This document shows positions 26,158 through 35,856 of a DNA stretch of 64,000 nt, piece after piece. Both the position numbers and the translations under genes were made by a program. The notes under the pieces were generated by a model. The model had not been told where the DNA came from. It saw nothing but the letters and a program-made list of their open reading frames with translations, and did not search any database. Where the stretch lies: positions 1 to 64,000 of the forward strand of contig JAPLEF010000174.1 of assembly GCA_026391525.1 (NCBI GenBank). Reading direction: 5' to 3'. The DNA comes from Sphingobacteriales bacterium. GTDB taxonomy: Bacteria; Bacteroidota; Bacteroidia; Chitinophagales; Chitinophagaceae. Positions within the stretch are counted from its first letter, which is position 1, and each line of letters opens with the position of its first letter.

Positions 26158-29100
26158 ATGGTAAAGTTCAGCAGAATTATTCTCATTTCGGTTTTTTTAG
26201 TTTCATTGGTTTCCTCAGGCTTTGCACAAGTGAATGCAGTGACTTTTGGTAAAAACAGGGTGCAATACAAAAAATTCAAATGGCAATATTATCAAACCAA
26301 GAATTTCAATGTGTATTTTTATGAGGAAGGTCAGGAATTGGCCAAATATGTGTTACAGACAGCAGAAGCAGAATTAACAGATATTGAATTGAAAGCAGAA
26401 TACAGTTTACAACGAAGAGCCAATATCATTGTTTATAACCATTACACCGACTACCAACAAACCAATATTGGCCTAGAGACCGACATCCTGAACACCGGCG
26501 GCACCACACAACTGGTAAATAATAAATTCCTGGTTTATTTTGATGCCAATCATGCCAATATGAAAAGGCAGATCAGGCAAGGCATTGCAGATGTGATCAC
26601 CAAAAATGTGCTTTTTGGAGACGATATCGGCGAAGTAGCCGGAAACCAAACCCTGCTCGATCTTCCCAAATGGCTTACGGATGGATATATTGCCTATCTC
26701 GGAGAAAACTGGAGTACAACATTGGATGATGATTTGAAAAGTGAAATGCTAAGTGGTAATTATACCCGTTTTTCTTCTCTGGCCTATAACAGACCCTTAC
26801 TGGCCGGGCATGCATTTTGGTTTTTTATTGAAGAAAAATATAAAAAAGAAAACGTTACCTATTTTTTATACCTCGCCCGTTTATACAAGAACCTTAATAA
26901 AGCCAGTATCCAGATCACAAAGAAGAAATTCTCCGAACTCACTGCCGAATTCATGGAATATGAGGAAGAAAAATATTACAAGGATATTGCCCGACGTAAA
27001 CCTTATCCCAAAGGCAATTATGTGGATGGGTTTGATATCAGTCCACGGTTAAATTATTACCGCTTCAATGTAAACCCCATCAAGAAAAACAACTCTTATG
27101 TGGTTACCCAGTTTAAAAAGGGGATTGTAAGGGTTATTCTTAACGACGATTTTGAAACCAAAACGATATTGAAATTTGGGGTGCGTACCAATGAAACAGA
27201 GATGCATCCGCATTACCCGATGATGGCCTGGGATCCCAAAGGAACAAGGATTGCCGTGATTTATGCCCATGAAGGAAAGTTGAAACTATTTGTTTACGAT
27301 GTGATAATCCGTATCAAACAATTCACCGTAGATCTTTCAAATGATTTCGATCAGGTGCAGGATATCCGTTACTTCCTCGACAGCCGTACGCTGCTATTAT
27401 CAGCAGTAAAAAATGGACATAGCGATATCTATACCTATGATATTGAAAAGGAAAAAGCCCGGCAGATTACCAATGACGTTTACGACGACCTAGATGCCAC
27501 TTTTGTATCATTCCCCAACAAAACAGGCATTATTTTTTCGAGTAACCGCCCCGCTCCTATGGCAAAAGGTGGTGATACCAGTATACCCAGCAAAAACCGT
27601 TTCAATGTATTTCTCATTACCGATTTTGGAGATAAGCCAGAGCTTAATCAGGTAACCCAACTCACCAATCTCAAATATGGCAATGCCAGGTTTCCTGCCC
27701 AGTATAATACCAATCACTTCACTTTTGTGAGCGATGAAAACGGTATTGGAAACAGATATGCCGGTTTCTTCACCACGCGAAAAACCGGGCTCGATACCTT
27801 GGTGTTGATTGGAGATGACATCCTTCGCAACCCTTCGGCAAAAGAAGTAGACAGTACACTTCGGGCATACAAAAAAACGGATGTCGATTCAGTTGCGGTG
27901 GTTTCCATTTCGGAAGATTCTGCATATACTTTTCCACTTACCAATTACCAAAGCAGTTTGGCTGAAACCAGAAGTGCCGGCGACGACCGTATTGTTAGTG
28001 AAGTAACCCGGCAGAGTGACCAGAAAATCCTTTACAAACTGAAGGTTGATGAATACACGCTCAACAAAAGAAATGTTACTGCACAGCCTACCGAATATGC
28101 CAAAAAACTGATGCGGGAAAGCAAGCTTACCACGGTACAGCCATCCGGAAAAACCATCAGGAAAAATAATGACACCCTTTCCGTAAATAAAAATATTGAT
28201 GATGTGTTTCAATCGGAATTTGAAAACGAAAAGAAAGACAGTACTTATACGGCTCCATTAATAAGAAGTATCGCCCCTCTTGAAGAAGAAGAAAATTCCG
28301 TGCTAGCTTCGGCAAAACTTTATCCTTACAAACCGAAAAAGTTTTCAGCAGATTTAGGATCGGTTGGGTTTAACAGTGCGGTGCTCATCAACCGTTATCA
28401 AACCTATGGTGGAGGAGGTGGCCCAATCATGCTAAACGGAAGTACTGCATTGAGTGGCCTTGTACGTTTGAGCACCTCAGACCTGTTGGATGATATCAAA
28501 ATATCCGGTGCATTCAAACTCGGCACAAACCTGAGAGACAATGAATGGCTGCTGAATTACCAGAACCTGAAAAGAAGGATCGACTGGGGCTTAACTTACT
28601 ATCGCAATGCAGTAACTGCCGGTGCGGCGCTGGTAGACGGACAGGGTAATATCGTAGCAGTCTATCCAGCCAGATTGTTCACTAATCTTTTTCAGGGAAA
28701 TATTTCCTACCCTTTTGATGTTGCAAAAAGTATCCGGCTAAGTACCGGTATTCGTTCAGATAATCTTGCTGTTTCTTCAGTAGATCAGATCAGTGCAAGC
28801 CTTGAAAACCAAAAAACACTTTATTCGGTTACCCACCTCGAATTTGTTTATGATAACAGTCTTGTAAAAGCTACCAATATCATGAATGGGTTGAGGTACA
28901 AGGTTTATATCGATTGGAATCGTCAGGTGAATGAGGTACAATTTGCAGAAGGACCAAACACTTTCAATTTCGGATTTGATGGAAGATATTACTATCCCAT
29001 TTACAAGAATTTCATCTGGGCAGGAAGAGTTGCAGGCGATTTCAGTTGGGGCAATCAGAAATTCATTTATTACCTGGGAGGTACAGATGGATGGCTGATG

Positions 29101-29586
29101 TTTGGAGACAACATTAAGAACGGACGTGAACGTTACTTCAACTCTGCCAATCGCCCTGCCAACGACCAGAGTTATGCATTTCAAAGTTTGACCCTGAATA
29201 TGCGTGGCTTTATTCAAAATGTTGCGAATGGAAACAATGCTGTTGTAATTAATAGTGAGTTTCGATTACCGATCATGTCTACCTTTTTTGATAAAACTGT
29301 AAATAGCGCGTTCCTGCGCGATTTTCAAATCACCCAGTTCATTGATTTAGGAACAGCATGGAATGGTGGCTACGGTTCCATCAAAAGGCCAACCACTTCT
29401 TATTCCAGCGGAAATGTAACTGTTCGGAAGAAAGCCGGTGGTGTAGGGCCTTTTGCGGGTGGCTATGGCTTCGGTGCGAGAAGCACCTTGTTGGGCTACT
29501 TCATCAGATACGATCTAAGCTGGCCGATGGTTGGCGTTTTTAAAGGGCGGCCTATACAGTATGTTTCATTAGGGTTAGATTTTTAA
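26158..29586 (+). CDS. Outer-membrane protein with TolB-like propeller, degenerate peptidase-MA-like head
   Basis: A 1142-residue protein with a type I signal peptide (cleavage near SGFAQ, about residue 24). Residues roughly 40-270 resemble the peptidase-MA (gluzincin) fold, with the later LPKWLTDGYIAYL phrase, but the HExxH zinc motif is not seen; the equivalent region reads RQGIADVI. Residues about 330-560 contain repeated strands ending in phrases such as DIYTYDIEKEKARQIT, typical of TolB-type beta-propellers. The C-terminal 400 residues look like an outer-membrane barrel and end in Phe (SLGLDF). Its stop codon overlaps the stop of the convergent aminotransferase gene by four bases. Function unknown. 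Confidence 0.7.
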   Translation: MVKFSRIILISVFLVSLVSSGFAQVNAVTFGKNRVQYKKFKWQYYQTKNFNVYFYEEGQELAKYVLQTAEAELTDIELKAEYSLQRRANIIVYNHYTDYQQTNIGLETDILNTGGTTQLVNNKFLVYFDANHANMKRQIRQGIADVITKNVLFGDDIGEVAGNQTLLDLPKWLTDGYIAYLGENWSTTLDDDLKSEMLSGNYTRFSSLAYNRPLLAGHAFWFFIEEKYKKENVTYFLYLARLYKNLNKASIQITKKKFSELTAEFMEYEEEKYYKDIARRKPYPKGNYVDGFDISPRLNYYRFNVNPIKKNNSYVVTQFKKGIVRVILNDDFETKTILKFGVRTNETEMHPHYPMMAWDPKGTRIAVIYAHEGKLKLFVYDVIIRIKQFTVDLSNDFDQVQDIRYFLDSRTLLLSAVKNGHSDIYTYDIEKEKARQITNDVYDDLDATFVSFPNKTGIIFSSNRPAPMAKGGDTSIPSKNRFNVFLITDFGDKPELNQVTQLTNLKYGNARFPAQYNTNHFTFVSDENGIGNRYAGFFTTRKTGLDTLVLIGDDILRNPSAKEVDSTLRAYKKTDVDSVAVVSISEDSAYTFPLTNYQSSLAETRSAGDDRIVSEVTRQSDQKILYKLKVDEYTLNKRNVTAQPTEYAKKLMRESKLTTVQPSGKTIRKNNDTLSVNKNIDDVFQSEFENEKKDSTYTAPLIRSIAPLEEEENSVLASAKLYPYKPKKFSADLGSVGFNSAVLINRYQTYGGGGGPIMLNGSTALSGLVRLSTSDLLDDIKISGAFKLGTNLRDNEWLLNYQNLKRRIDWGLTYYRNAVTAGAALVDGQGNIVAVYPARLFTNLFQGNISYPFDVAKSIRLSTGIRSDNLAVSSVDQISASLENQKTLYSVTHLEFVYDNSLVKATNIMNGLRYKVYIDWNRQVNEVQFAEGPNTFNFGFDGRYYYPIYKNFIWAGRVAGDFSWGNQKFIYYLGGTDGWLMFGDNIKNGRERYFNSANRPANDQSYAFQSLTLNMRGFIQNVANGNNAVVINSEFRLPIMSTFFDKTVNSAFLRDFQITQFIDLGTAWNGGYGSIKRPTTSYSSGNVTVRKKAGGVGPFAGGYGFGARSTLLGYFIRYDLSWPMVGVFKGRPIQYVSLGLDF

Positions 29587-30776
29587 CCGGATTTCGAAAT
29601 CTGGTCAAGTACTATCGTTATTTTTTCGCATGCAGTGATGATATCCTCATCATCTATATTCAATGGAGGGGCAATCCGCAAACAATGGCTGGCAAATAAG
29701 AACCAGTCGGTAAATACACCCGCTTCAATCAGGGCATCAATCACTTTTTTGTTCTGCTCAAAACTTTCAAAGTATACCGCCATCATCAGGCCCCGATTAT
29801 TTACTTTCCTTATCAAAGGATGTTGAAGCAGTTGTTGAAACAGCAATGCTTTTTGAGCAACAGATTCGATGATCTTTTCTTCAAGCAATACTTCAAAGGC
29901 TGCTAAACCTGCAGCACAACTCACCGGGTGACCACCAAAAGTATTGATATGGCCAAGTACCGGATTGTAAGCGAGTTGATCCATCAATCGCTTATCCGCT
30001 ACAAAAGCTCCCAGGGGCATCCCACCACCCAGGGCTTTACCCAGCAATAAGATATCGGGCACAACCCCGAATTGCTCAAAAGCCCACAAGGTTCCGTTAC
30101 GGCCAAATCCACATTGTATTTCATCCAACACCAGCAACGCTCCGGTTTCATCGCATCGCTTACGCAACAACGTTAGCCATCCGTTTTCCGAACAGATAAC
30201 GCCTGCTTCCGCCTGAATGGTTTCGGCAATGACGCAGGCCGTTTCGCCGGTGATTTGCTGAAGCGCTTCGATGTCATTGTAGGGCAATTGGGTGATTCCG
30301 GGTAGCAATGGACGAAACGCCTGCTGCCAGTATTCGCTGCCCATTACACTTAATGCTCCCTGAGTACTTCCGTGATAAGAATTCTGAAAAGAAACAATCC
30401 CGGTTCTGCCTGAACTTCGTTTTGCCAACTTCATGGCCCCTTCAGTAGCTTCAGATCCACTGGCGGTGAAAAAGACGCTGTTTAATGATGCCGGTAAATG
30501 CGCCGCTAGTTTTTTTGCATATTGAACCTGTGGATTTTCAATCAACTCGCCATAAACCATGATATGAAGATAGGCTTCGGCTTGTTTTTTTATGGCTTCC
30601 ACAACTTTAGGATGACAATGGCCGATATTGCATACGCTGATTCCTGCAATGAGGTCGATGTATCGCTTGCCGTCGGCTCCCCACAAGTAGCTTCCTTCAG
30701 CCTTTATGATATCGATACAAAGTGGTGCCATTGATGTTTGACCCACATGTTGTAGAAACAATGCCCTGTTGTTCAT
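29583..30776 (-). CDS. Class III (acetylornithine/ornithine-type) aminotransferase
   Basis: A 397-residue PLP-dependent transaminase of fold type I, class III. The cofactor-binding motifs are clear: LLVLDEIQCGFGRNG with the Asp that binds the pyridine nitrogen, and the PLP lysine in LLGKALGGGMPLGA. The ATG at 30776 gives the usual N-terminus; a longer frame starts at 30860 but would add 28 atypical residues. The family includes acetylornithine, ornithine, 4-aminobutyrate and lysine 6-aminotransferases; the substrate cannot be fixed here and no biosynthetic neighbours help. It is convergent with the TolB-like gene, with overlapping stop codons. Confidence 0.88.
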   Translation of the reverse strand: MNNRALFLQHVGQTSMAPLCIDIIKAEGSYLWGADGKRYIDLIAGISVCNIGHCHPKVVEAIKKQAEAYLHIMVYGELIENPQVQYAKKLAAHLPASLNSVFFTASGSEATEGAMKLAKRSSGRTGIVSFQNSYHGSTQGALSVMGSEYWQQAFRPLLPGITQLPYNDIEALQQITGETACVIAETIQAEAGVICSENGWLTLLRKRCDETGALLVLDEIQCGFGRNGTLWAFEQFGVVPDILLLGKALGGGMPLGAFVADKRLMDQLAYNPVLGHINTFGGHPVSCAAGLAAFEVLLEEKIIESVAQKALLFQQLLQHPLIRKVNNRGLMMAVYFESFEQNKKVIDALIEAGVFTDWFLFASHCLRIAPPLNIDDEDIITACEKITIVLDQISKSG

Positions 30777-30897
30777 GCAGAAGGTTTGAAAAATAAATAC
30801 GAATTTAGTGCAATGACAGTAGGCTTTATACATTACAGCTGATTCCTGTTCAGAAAGCAATTGATTTTGTAAACATTTTCAAGAAAATAAGAAAAAT

Positions 30898-31416
30898 ATG
30901 CCAACCATTTTACCAGTTAAAGGAGTGCTCCCTCAAATGGGTGCCAATTGCTTTATTGCGCCCAATGCAACCATTGTGGGCGATGTTCAGATGGGCGATG
31001 ATTGCAGTGTTTGGTTCAATGCTGTGATCAGGGGAGATGTAAACAGTATCCGTTTAGGAAACAGGGTGAATGTACAGGATGGCGCGGTGATCCATTGTAC
31101 TTTTCAGAAAACCCAAACCCTGATAGGTAATAACGTAAGTATTGGCCATAATGCCATCATTCATGGCTGTAGAATTTCAGATCATGTGCTGATTGGAATG
31201 GGTGCTATCGTTATGGACAATGTTCAGGTTGGCAGCAACAGTATCATTGCTGCAGGGGCAGTGGTGCTGGAAAATACAGTGGTGGAAGCAGGTTCTATTT
31301 ATGCAGGTGTACCGGCCAAAAAAGTAAAAGACATCAGCCAGGAACTGATAAAAGGAGAAATCAACCGCATAGCAGAAAATTACTTGTCGTACAGCAAATG
31401 GTTTACCCAACCATAA
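30898..31416 (+). CDS. Gamma carbonic anhydrase family protein
   Basis: A 172-residue left-handed beta-helix protein built of hexapeptide repeats of the form [IV]G-x4. The three zinc-binding histidines of the family are in place: His66 (GAVIHCT), His84 and His89 (IGHNAIIHG). It therefore belongs with the Cam/YrdA group, which trimerises around metal ions; many members show little carbonic anhydrase activity. It is followed 50 bases later by a small lipoprotein gene on the same strand. Confidence 0.92.
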   Translation: MPTILPVKGVLPQMGANCFIAPNATIVGDVQMGDDCSVWFNAVIRGDVNSIRLGNRVNVQDGAVIHCTFQKTQTLIGNNVSIGHNAIIHGCRISDHVLIGMGAIVMDNVQVGSNSIIAAGAVVLENTVVEAGSIYAGVPAKKVKDISQELIKGEINRIAENYLSYSKWFTQP

Positions 31417-31466
31417 AATAAAATCATGATAAATGCGTTTATGCAAACATGTATTAACTTTACTGG

Positions 31467-31649
31467 ATGAAAAAGACACTTATCGCCATCATGGTTATTT
31501 CAACTTTAGGGGGCTGTTTCATCTTCCAGAAAAAAGAAAAATTAGGATGTAAAACAAGCGGTGCAGCTATAGGTGCCGAACGATTGGGTGATCCCAAAGC
31601 AGATAAAGCCGCCAGCAAATCGAAATACAAAGGAGGAAAGAAATTTTAA
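31467..31649 (+). CDS. Small hypothetical lipoprotein
   Basis: A 60-residue protein with MKK, a hydrophobic core and lipobox LGGC (Cys17), then a lysine-rich mature part of about 43 residues ending GGKKF. A TAACTTTA box at 31455-31462 lies just upstream of the ATG, supporting it as a real small gene. No function recognised; the charge suggests contact with peptidoglycan or membrane phospholipid, which is speculation. Confidence 0.65.
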   Translation: MKKTLIAIMVISTLGGCFIFQKKEKLGCKTSGAAIGAERLGDPKADKAASKSKYKGGKKF

Positions 31650-31704
31650 TCTCTTCCCTCTTCAAATACAGCAAATACCGATACCCAATTAAAACCCTAT
31701 ACTT

Positions 31705-32007
31705 ATGTCGTACCAATTAAAAACCAAATCGGGAGGCACCGAAGCCGTAATTGATGACAATTGTGGCATTTCAAAATTTTACGCAATCGCCCATACGCTG
31801 GCCGATCAATTGCAGGTGATTTTTATGAACCAGGTGGATGACACCGAAACCCTTGACTGGGATTTCAAGTACAAAGGCCAATTCCTTACACTGCATTACA
31901 ACATTTTTGAAGGTGTTAGTATTTTTCCACAGCAAATCAAGAGTGTAAAAAGCGACAACAAGGCTGTGATCGAGGTAGCCCATTTTCTGGAGCGGCAAGC
32001 TTTTTAA
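31705..32007 (+). CDS. Conserved hypothetical protein, 100 residues
   Basis: A small soluble protein without signal or membrane segment, mixed in composition, probably alpha/beta. No domain was recognised. It follows the small lipoprotein gene by 55 bases on the same strand and ends five bases before the end of the convergent rsgA gene. The uninterrupted frame, a good ATG and balanced composition support it as coding. Confidence 0.6.
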   Translation: MSYQLKTKSGGTEAVIDDNCGISKFYAIAHTLADQLQVIFMNQVDDTETLDWDFKYKGQFLTLHYNIFEGVSIFPQQIKSVKSDNKAVIEVAHFLERQAF

Positions 32008-32012
32008 ACCCA

Positions 32013-32936
32013 TCAATAAGATGGTACTTCAAGGCTATCCAGTATAGACAAGTAACTCACATATCTTTCCGTATGAATGCTGTTTTTATTGACAGCATTT
32101 TTTATGGCACAACCTGGCTCGTTGATGTGCATGCAATTATTAAACTGGCAATCGTTCATCAACCTGCGCATTTCAGGAAAATAATGGGCGAGTTCCTGCT
32201 TGCTGATATCCACCAAACCCATTTCCCGAATACCGGGAGTATCGATAATCTGTCCTCCTCCGGGCAAATCGAACATTTCAGCAAATGTGGTGGTATGCAT
32301 ACCCTTTCCGCTCCAACCGCTTACTTCCTGTGTTTTTAACTGATTGGCAGGAAAGAGGTGATTGATAAAAGTTGATTTCCCTACCCCTGAATGCCCGCTC
32401 AGTAAAGTAACCTTTCCTTTAAGCAATGCCATAACTTCTTCAACACCATTTTTTTCCTGAAGACTCATGGCCATTAATTGATAACCTATGGGAAGATAGA
32501 TTTCTTTGGCGAGTTCCATTCTTTCCTGCCCCTTCTTCCCGAGCAGGTCGGTTTTGTTGAATACGATGATAGCCGGAACATGATACGCTTCTGAAGTGAT
32601 CAGAAAACGGTCGATAAAACCAAAACTTGTTTTAGGATCTTTAAGGGTGGCAAAAAGCAGCGATTGATTGAGGTTAGAAGCTACAATATGATGCTGGTTG
32701 CGGTTGTGAGGTGATACCCGATTGATATAATTGCTGCGTTCATGGATACCCGTTATGACCGTACTTTCCGCATCTGTTTCATTTTCTATTTCAACGATAT
32801 CACCAACTGCAATCGGATTGGTAGAAGTGATGCCATCAATCTTGAACTTTCCTTTCATGCGCACCTTATGCATCTGTCCATTCCGGCTTTTCACCTGGTA
32901 CCAGCTTCCGGTAGATTTATAAACAACAGCCTCCAT
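32013..32936 (-). CDS. rsgA: Ribosome small subunit-dependent GTPase A
   Basis: A 307-residue circularly permuted GTPase that helps mature the 30S subunit. Motifs appear in the permuted order typical of the family: G4 VFNKTDL, then G1 LLSGHSGVGKST, then G3 IDTPGIREMG. An N-terminal OB-fold domain precedes them. The C-terminal zinc knuckle is visible as CQFNNCMHINEPGC. The start at 32936 (MEAVV) is preferred over a TTG-initiated extension to 32951. It follows batA on the same strand. Confidence 0.95.
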   Translation of the reverse strand: MEAVVYKSTGSWYQVKSRNGQMHKVRMKGKFKIDGITSTNPIAVGDIVEIENETDAESTVITGIHERSNYINRVSPHNRNQHHIVASNLNQSLLFATLKDPKTSFGFIDRFLITSEAYHVPAIIVFNKTDLLGKKGQERMELAKEIYLPIGYQLMAMSLQEKNGVEEVMALLKGKVTLLSGHSGVGKSTFINHLFPANQLKTQEVSGWSGKGMHTTTFAEMFDLPGGGQIIDTPGIREMGLVDISKQELAHYFPEMRRLMNDCQFNNCMHINEPGCAIKNAVNKNSIHTERYVSYLSILDSLEVPSY

Positions 32937-32994
32937 ACCGCAAGTTAACAAACATCGGGTAAATCATATTTCTGGGCATTCCCCTACTATTCAA

Positions 32995-33996
32995 TCAGGG
33001 AAATTTTCTGAAAACAGTTAACCGCAGTAGCATTTCAATAAACAGGAAAAAAAGTGCGGCCGCTGCAAAAGGAAAAAATTTATCTTGTTTGCGCACAGAG
33101 CTGATCAGAGAAACGGGCGTTTTTTCAAGCAGATCGATGTTGCTGTATATTTCGGCGAGCCCTTCATTGTCTTTTGCCCTGAAATACCTTCCTCCGGTTT
33201 GTGTTGCTATTTCGGTGAGTAGCTTTTCATCAATCGAAACTTTTTCTCTTTCCATCACCACACCTAAAGGCGTTTGGATAGGTTTTGGCGCATATCCGTC
33301 TGAACCAACGCCTATCGTGTAAACCCTTACCGAAAAAGTGCGTGCAATTTCTTTTGCCGTTTGAGGGTCGATCAATCCACCATTGTTTTCTCCATCGGTT
33401 AGCAAGAGTACCACTTTTGACGGGGAGTTTCCGTTTCTGAGGCGGTCGACACTTGTTGATAATCCTGAACCGATTGCTGTACCATCTTCCAGTAAACCAT
33501 TACGGATATTGGTGATGGCATTCACCAACACCGAATGATCGGTAGTTAAAGGACATTGGGTAAAACTCTCTCCCGAAAAAATAACTACTCCGATACGGTC
33601 TGTCAAACGGCGGTTTACAAAATCAGTAGCTACTTTTTTGGCAGCTTCTAACCTGTTGGGCGTGAAATCCTGGGCTGTCATGCTCCCGCTAACGTCAATA
33701 CATAAGATGATATCGATTCCCTTCCCTTCCGCCAACTCCTGGCGTAATTCAGTTTGCGGCCTTGCCAATGCGATAATCAAACAGGCCATACTGAAAAGCC
33801 TAAATATAAAAGGTAGATGAACAAAAGTACTTTTCCAGTTTTGTAAGCCCGGTGCGGTTAATGTAGACATCCTGAGTGATCCGGTACTTTTCCTTCCTGC
33901 TCTGGCATAACAGAAAATCATCAGCGGTATAAGGCTAAAGAGCAAAAATACCAGTGGATAGGCAAAACGGATATGGTTAAAATACTCAGTTAGCAA
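32995..33996 (-). CDS. batA: VWA domain-containing protein BatA
   Basis: A 333-residue inner-membrane protein of the Bacteroides aerotolerance (Bat) group. It has two N-terminal hydrophobic segments (about 12-30 and 58-78), a von Willebrand A domain with an intact metal site (CIDVSGSM, DxSxS), and a C-terminal helix (about 305-325). Its first 11 bases overlap the preceding gene. Downstream batB, batC, batD and batE, often present in Bacteroides, are missing here; rsgA follows instead. The system is linked to oxidative-stress tolerance and maintenance of cell-envelope proteins, but the molecular role is unsettled. Confidence 0.88.
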   Translation of the reverse strand: MLTEYFNHIRFAYPLVFLLFSLIPLMIFCYARAGRKSTGSLRMSTLTAPGLQNWKSTFVHLPFIFRLFSMACLIIALARPQTELRQELAEGKGIDIILCIDVSGSMTAQDFTPNRLEAAKKVATDFVNRRLTDRIGVVIFSGESFTQCPLTTDHSVLVNAITNIRNGLLEDGTAIGSGLSTSVDRLRNGNSPSKVVLLLTDGENNGGLIDPQTAKEIARTFSVRVYTIGVGSDGYAPKPIQTPLGVVMEREKVSIDEKLLTEIATQTGGRYFRAKDNEGLAEIYSNIDLLEKTPVSLISSVRKQDKFFPFAAAALFFLFIEMLLRLTVFRKFP

Positions 33997-34924
33997 GGGA
34001 TTGCGCTTTAGAAGTGGAATGATTATGGATCATTGCTATGCCGTCCTTCATCTGAATGGCACAATCATTTGAAGTTTTCGCGTCGGGATGATATCGTGCA
34101 AACTTAACGGCATCGCATAAACGCAACGGAGATGCCAGCAGGGCTAGTGCATCCTGAGCAAGTTTATCTTTTCGCATACGAAGTAAGAGGTCGCCGGTGG
34201 TATCCTTCATCAGACTTTCACTGCAAATCCTGCCATAATATCTTTTGAACAGCAACGACAATGCAGTATGGTACGTCAAAAGCCCTGATTCGGAATCCAG
34301 CCTGATTTTTCCTGCTGCATCCAGGGCCTCCATGGCTTCATCATAAGCTGATAAATGGTTTCTTTTTAAAGGGGTGTTGTTACTCATTTTTTTTCTCCAT
34401 AAACGGAATAACCCATAAGCAATCATTAATGCCAATAATACGCCCCCTCCAATATACCACCAGGTGTAATCGGTAAAAGGATCTGAAAGAATAGGACGGA
34501 TATCACGCAGTACCCCCGAGCTGTCCATGATAGCATAATTAACCCGAACAGCAATACTGTCGGTGAGCAATAGTTTGCGGTTGTTGCCTGCGCCCGTAAT
34601 CACTGGCATTGCGGGCAGGTACCAGCGCCCGGAATCAAAACTTGTAAATACTATTTCTTGTGTAAAATAAGATTGCCCGTTTTCCTGAAGGATCTTTCCT
34701 TCCGATTTTGAAATCTGCTCAAAATGAACAATGCTATCGGGCCACTGCCATTCGCAGTAAGTATCCTTAGCAGGCAACAACACTTTCAATGTAAGGTTCA
34801 CCTGTTCACCAATTAGAATTACCGGAGGATTCATTACTACCGATACCTGCTGTGATGACCCATTGAAAGCCTTTACAAGCACGAGGACAAAAATCAAAAA
34901 AAATATTTGGATATTTATTTTCAT
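33986..34924 (-). CDS. Membrane protein in the MoxR-Bat operon
   Basis: A 312-residue protein with an N-terminal signal (about 1-24), a beta-rich periplasmic region of about 130 residues, one transmembrane helix near residues 155-175 (WWYIGGGVLLALMIAYGLF), and a charged cytoplasmic tail. Its place between the DUF58 and BatA genes, where a DUF4381-like or BatD-like protein usually lies, suggests a role in assembling the membrane complex. It overlaps batA by 11 bases. I do not recognise a named family with certainty. Confidence 0.75.
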   Translation of the reverse strand: MKINIQIFFLIFVLVLVKAFNGSSQQVSVVMNPPVILIGEQVNLTLKVLLPAKDTYCEWQWPDSIVHFEQISKSEGKILQENGQSYFTQEIVFTSFDSGRWYLPAMPVITGAGNNRKLLLTDSIAVRVNYAIMDSSGVLRDIRPILSDPFTDYTWWYIGGGVLLALMIAYGLFRLWRKKMSNNTPLKRNHLSAYDEAMEALDAAGKIRLDSESGLLTYHTALSLLFKRYYGRICSESLMKDTTGDLLLRMRKDKLAQDALALLASPLRLCDAVKFARYHPDAKTSNDCAIQMKDGIAMIHNHSTSKAQSLAN

Positions 34925-34953
34925 AAGAGGTGCTTCCCATGTTGCACCGGGGT

Positions 34954-35820
34954 TTATTTTCTTGTAAGGAAAAAACGTTGTAAAACTTTTACATAATCCT
35001 CATCTGTACGCACATGAAGCAAATCAGCACCCGATTTCAGGAATTCTGATTTTGTTCTTTCTGTGTTATTGAAAAAGTGTTGTTGGTATTGATAGCGAAC
35101 TGAAGCGCTATTGGTATCGATCCATTGCTGCCGGCCTGTTTCGGCATCTTCTACGTATAGCAGCCCTGCAGCAGGCAACTGCATGTCCATTTTATCATAG
35201 GTTCTGATTCCAATCACGTCATGCTTGCGCCCGATAACTTTCAGGTCGCTTTCAAATCCGTTATCAATAAAATCGCTTATCAGAAAGGCGATACTTTTTT
35301 GTCGGGTAGTATTGTTGAAGAAACGGATAGCCTGCCCCAGGCCGGTTCCTTTTGATCGGGGTTCTACCGTTAGCAGTTCTCTTACGATAAAAAGTGCATG
35401 CTGCCTGCCTTTCTGAGGTGGTATATATTTTTCAATACGGTTGCTGAAAAAAATCACCCCCACTTTGTCGTTATTGCTGATGGCGCTGAAGGCGAGCAGC
35501 GCCGCAATCTCATTAATCAGGTCTTTTTTTCTTCTTGATGTTGTGCCGAATAGATTACTCGAACTGGTATCAATCAGCAATATCATGGTAAGTTCTCTCT
35601 CCTCTTCGAAGAGTTTGGTAAATGGTGTATTGAACCTGGCGCTCACATTCCAATCGATGAACCTTACATCATCTCCTGCTGCATAATCCCTAACTTCCCT
35701 GAAGCTCATGCCCTTTCCTTTGAAAGCAGAATGATATTCACCTGTGAACAAGTGTGTAGTGATTTTCTTGCTCCTGATCTCAAGCTCACGGACTTTCTTT
35801 ATAATTTCAGCAGTTGTCAA
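34954..35820 (-). CDS. DUF58 domain-containing protein
   Basis: A 288-residue cytoplasmic protein of the DUF58 family, related to von Willebrand A domains. The signature region YAAGDDVRFIDWNVSAR is followed by LLIDTSSS, the metal-site-like motif. It is the usual partner of MoxR ATPases: encoded 36 bases behind moxR and before the Bat membrane proteins. In other bacteria this group acts as an adaptor for the AAA ATPase. No signal sequence or membrane segment is seen. Confidence 0.9.
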   Translation of the reverse strand: MTTAEIIKKVRELEIRSKKITTHLFTGEYHSAFKGKGMSFREVRDYAAGDDVRFIDWNVSARFNTPFTKLFEEERELTMILLIDTSSSNLFGTTSRRKKDLINEIAALLAFSAISNNDKVGVIFFSNRIEKYIPPQKGRQHALFIVRELLTVEPRSKGTGLGQAIRFFNNTTRQKSIAFLISDFIDNGFESDLKVIGRKHDVIGIRTYDKMDMQLPAAGLLYVEDAETGRQQWIDTNSASVRYQYQQHFFNNTERTKSEFLKSGADLLHVRTDEDYVKVLQRFFLTRK

Positions 35821-35856
35821 AATGTGGATTCATGAAGATGGAAAATACAATAACGA

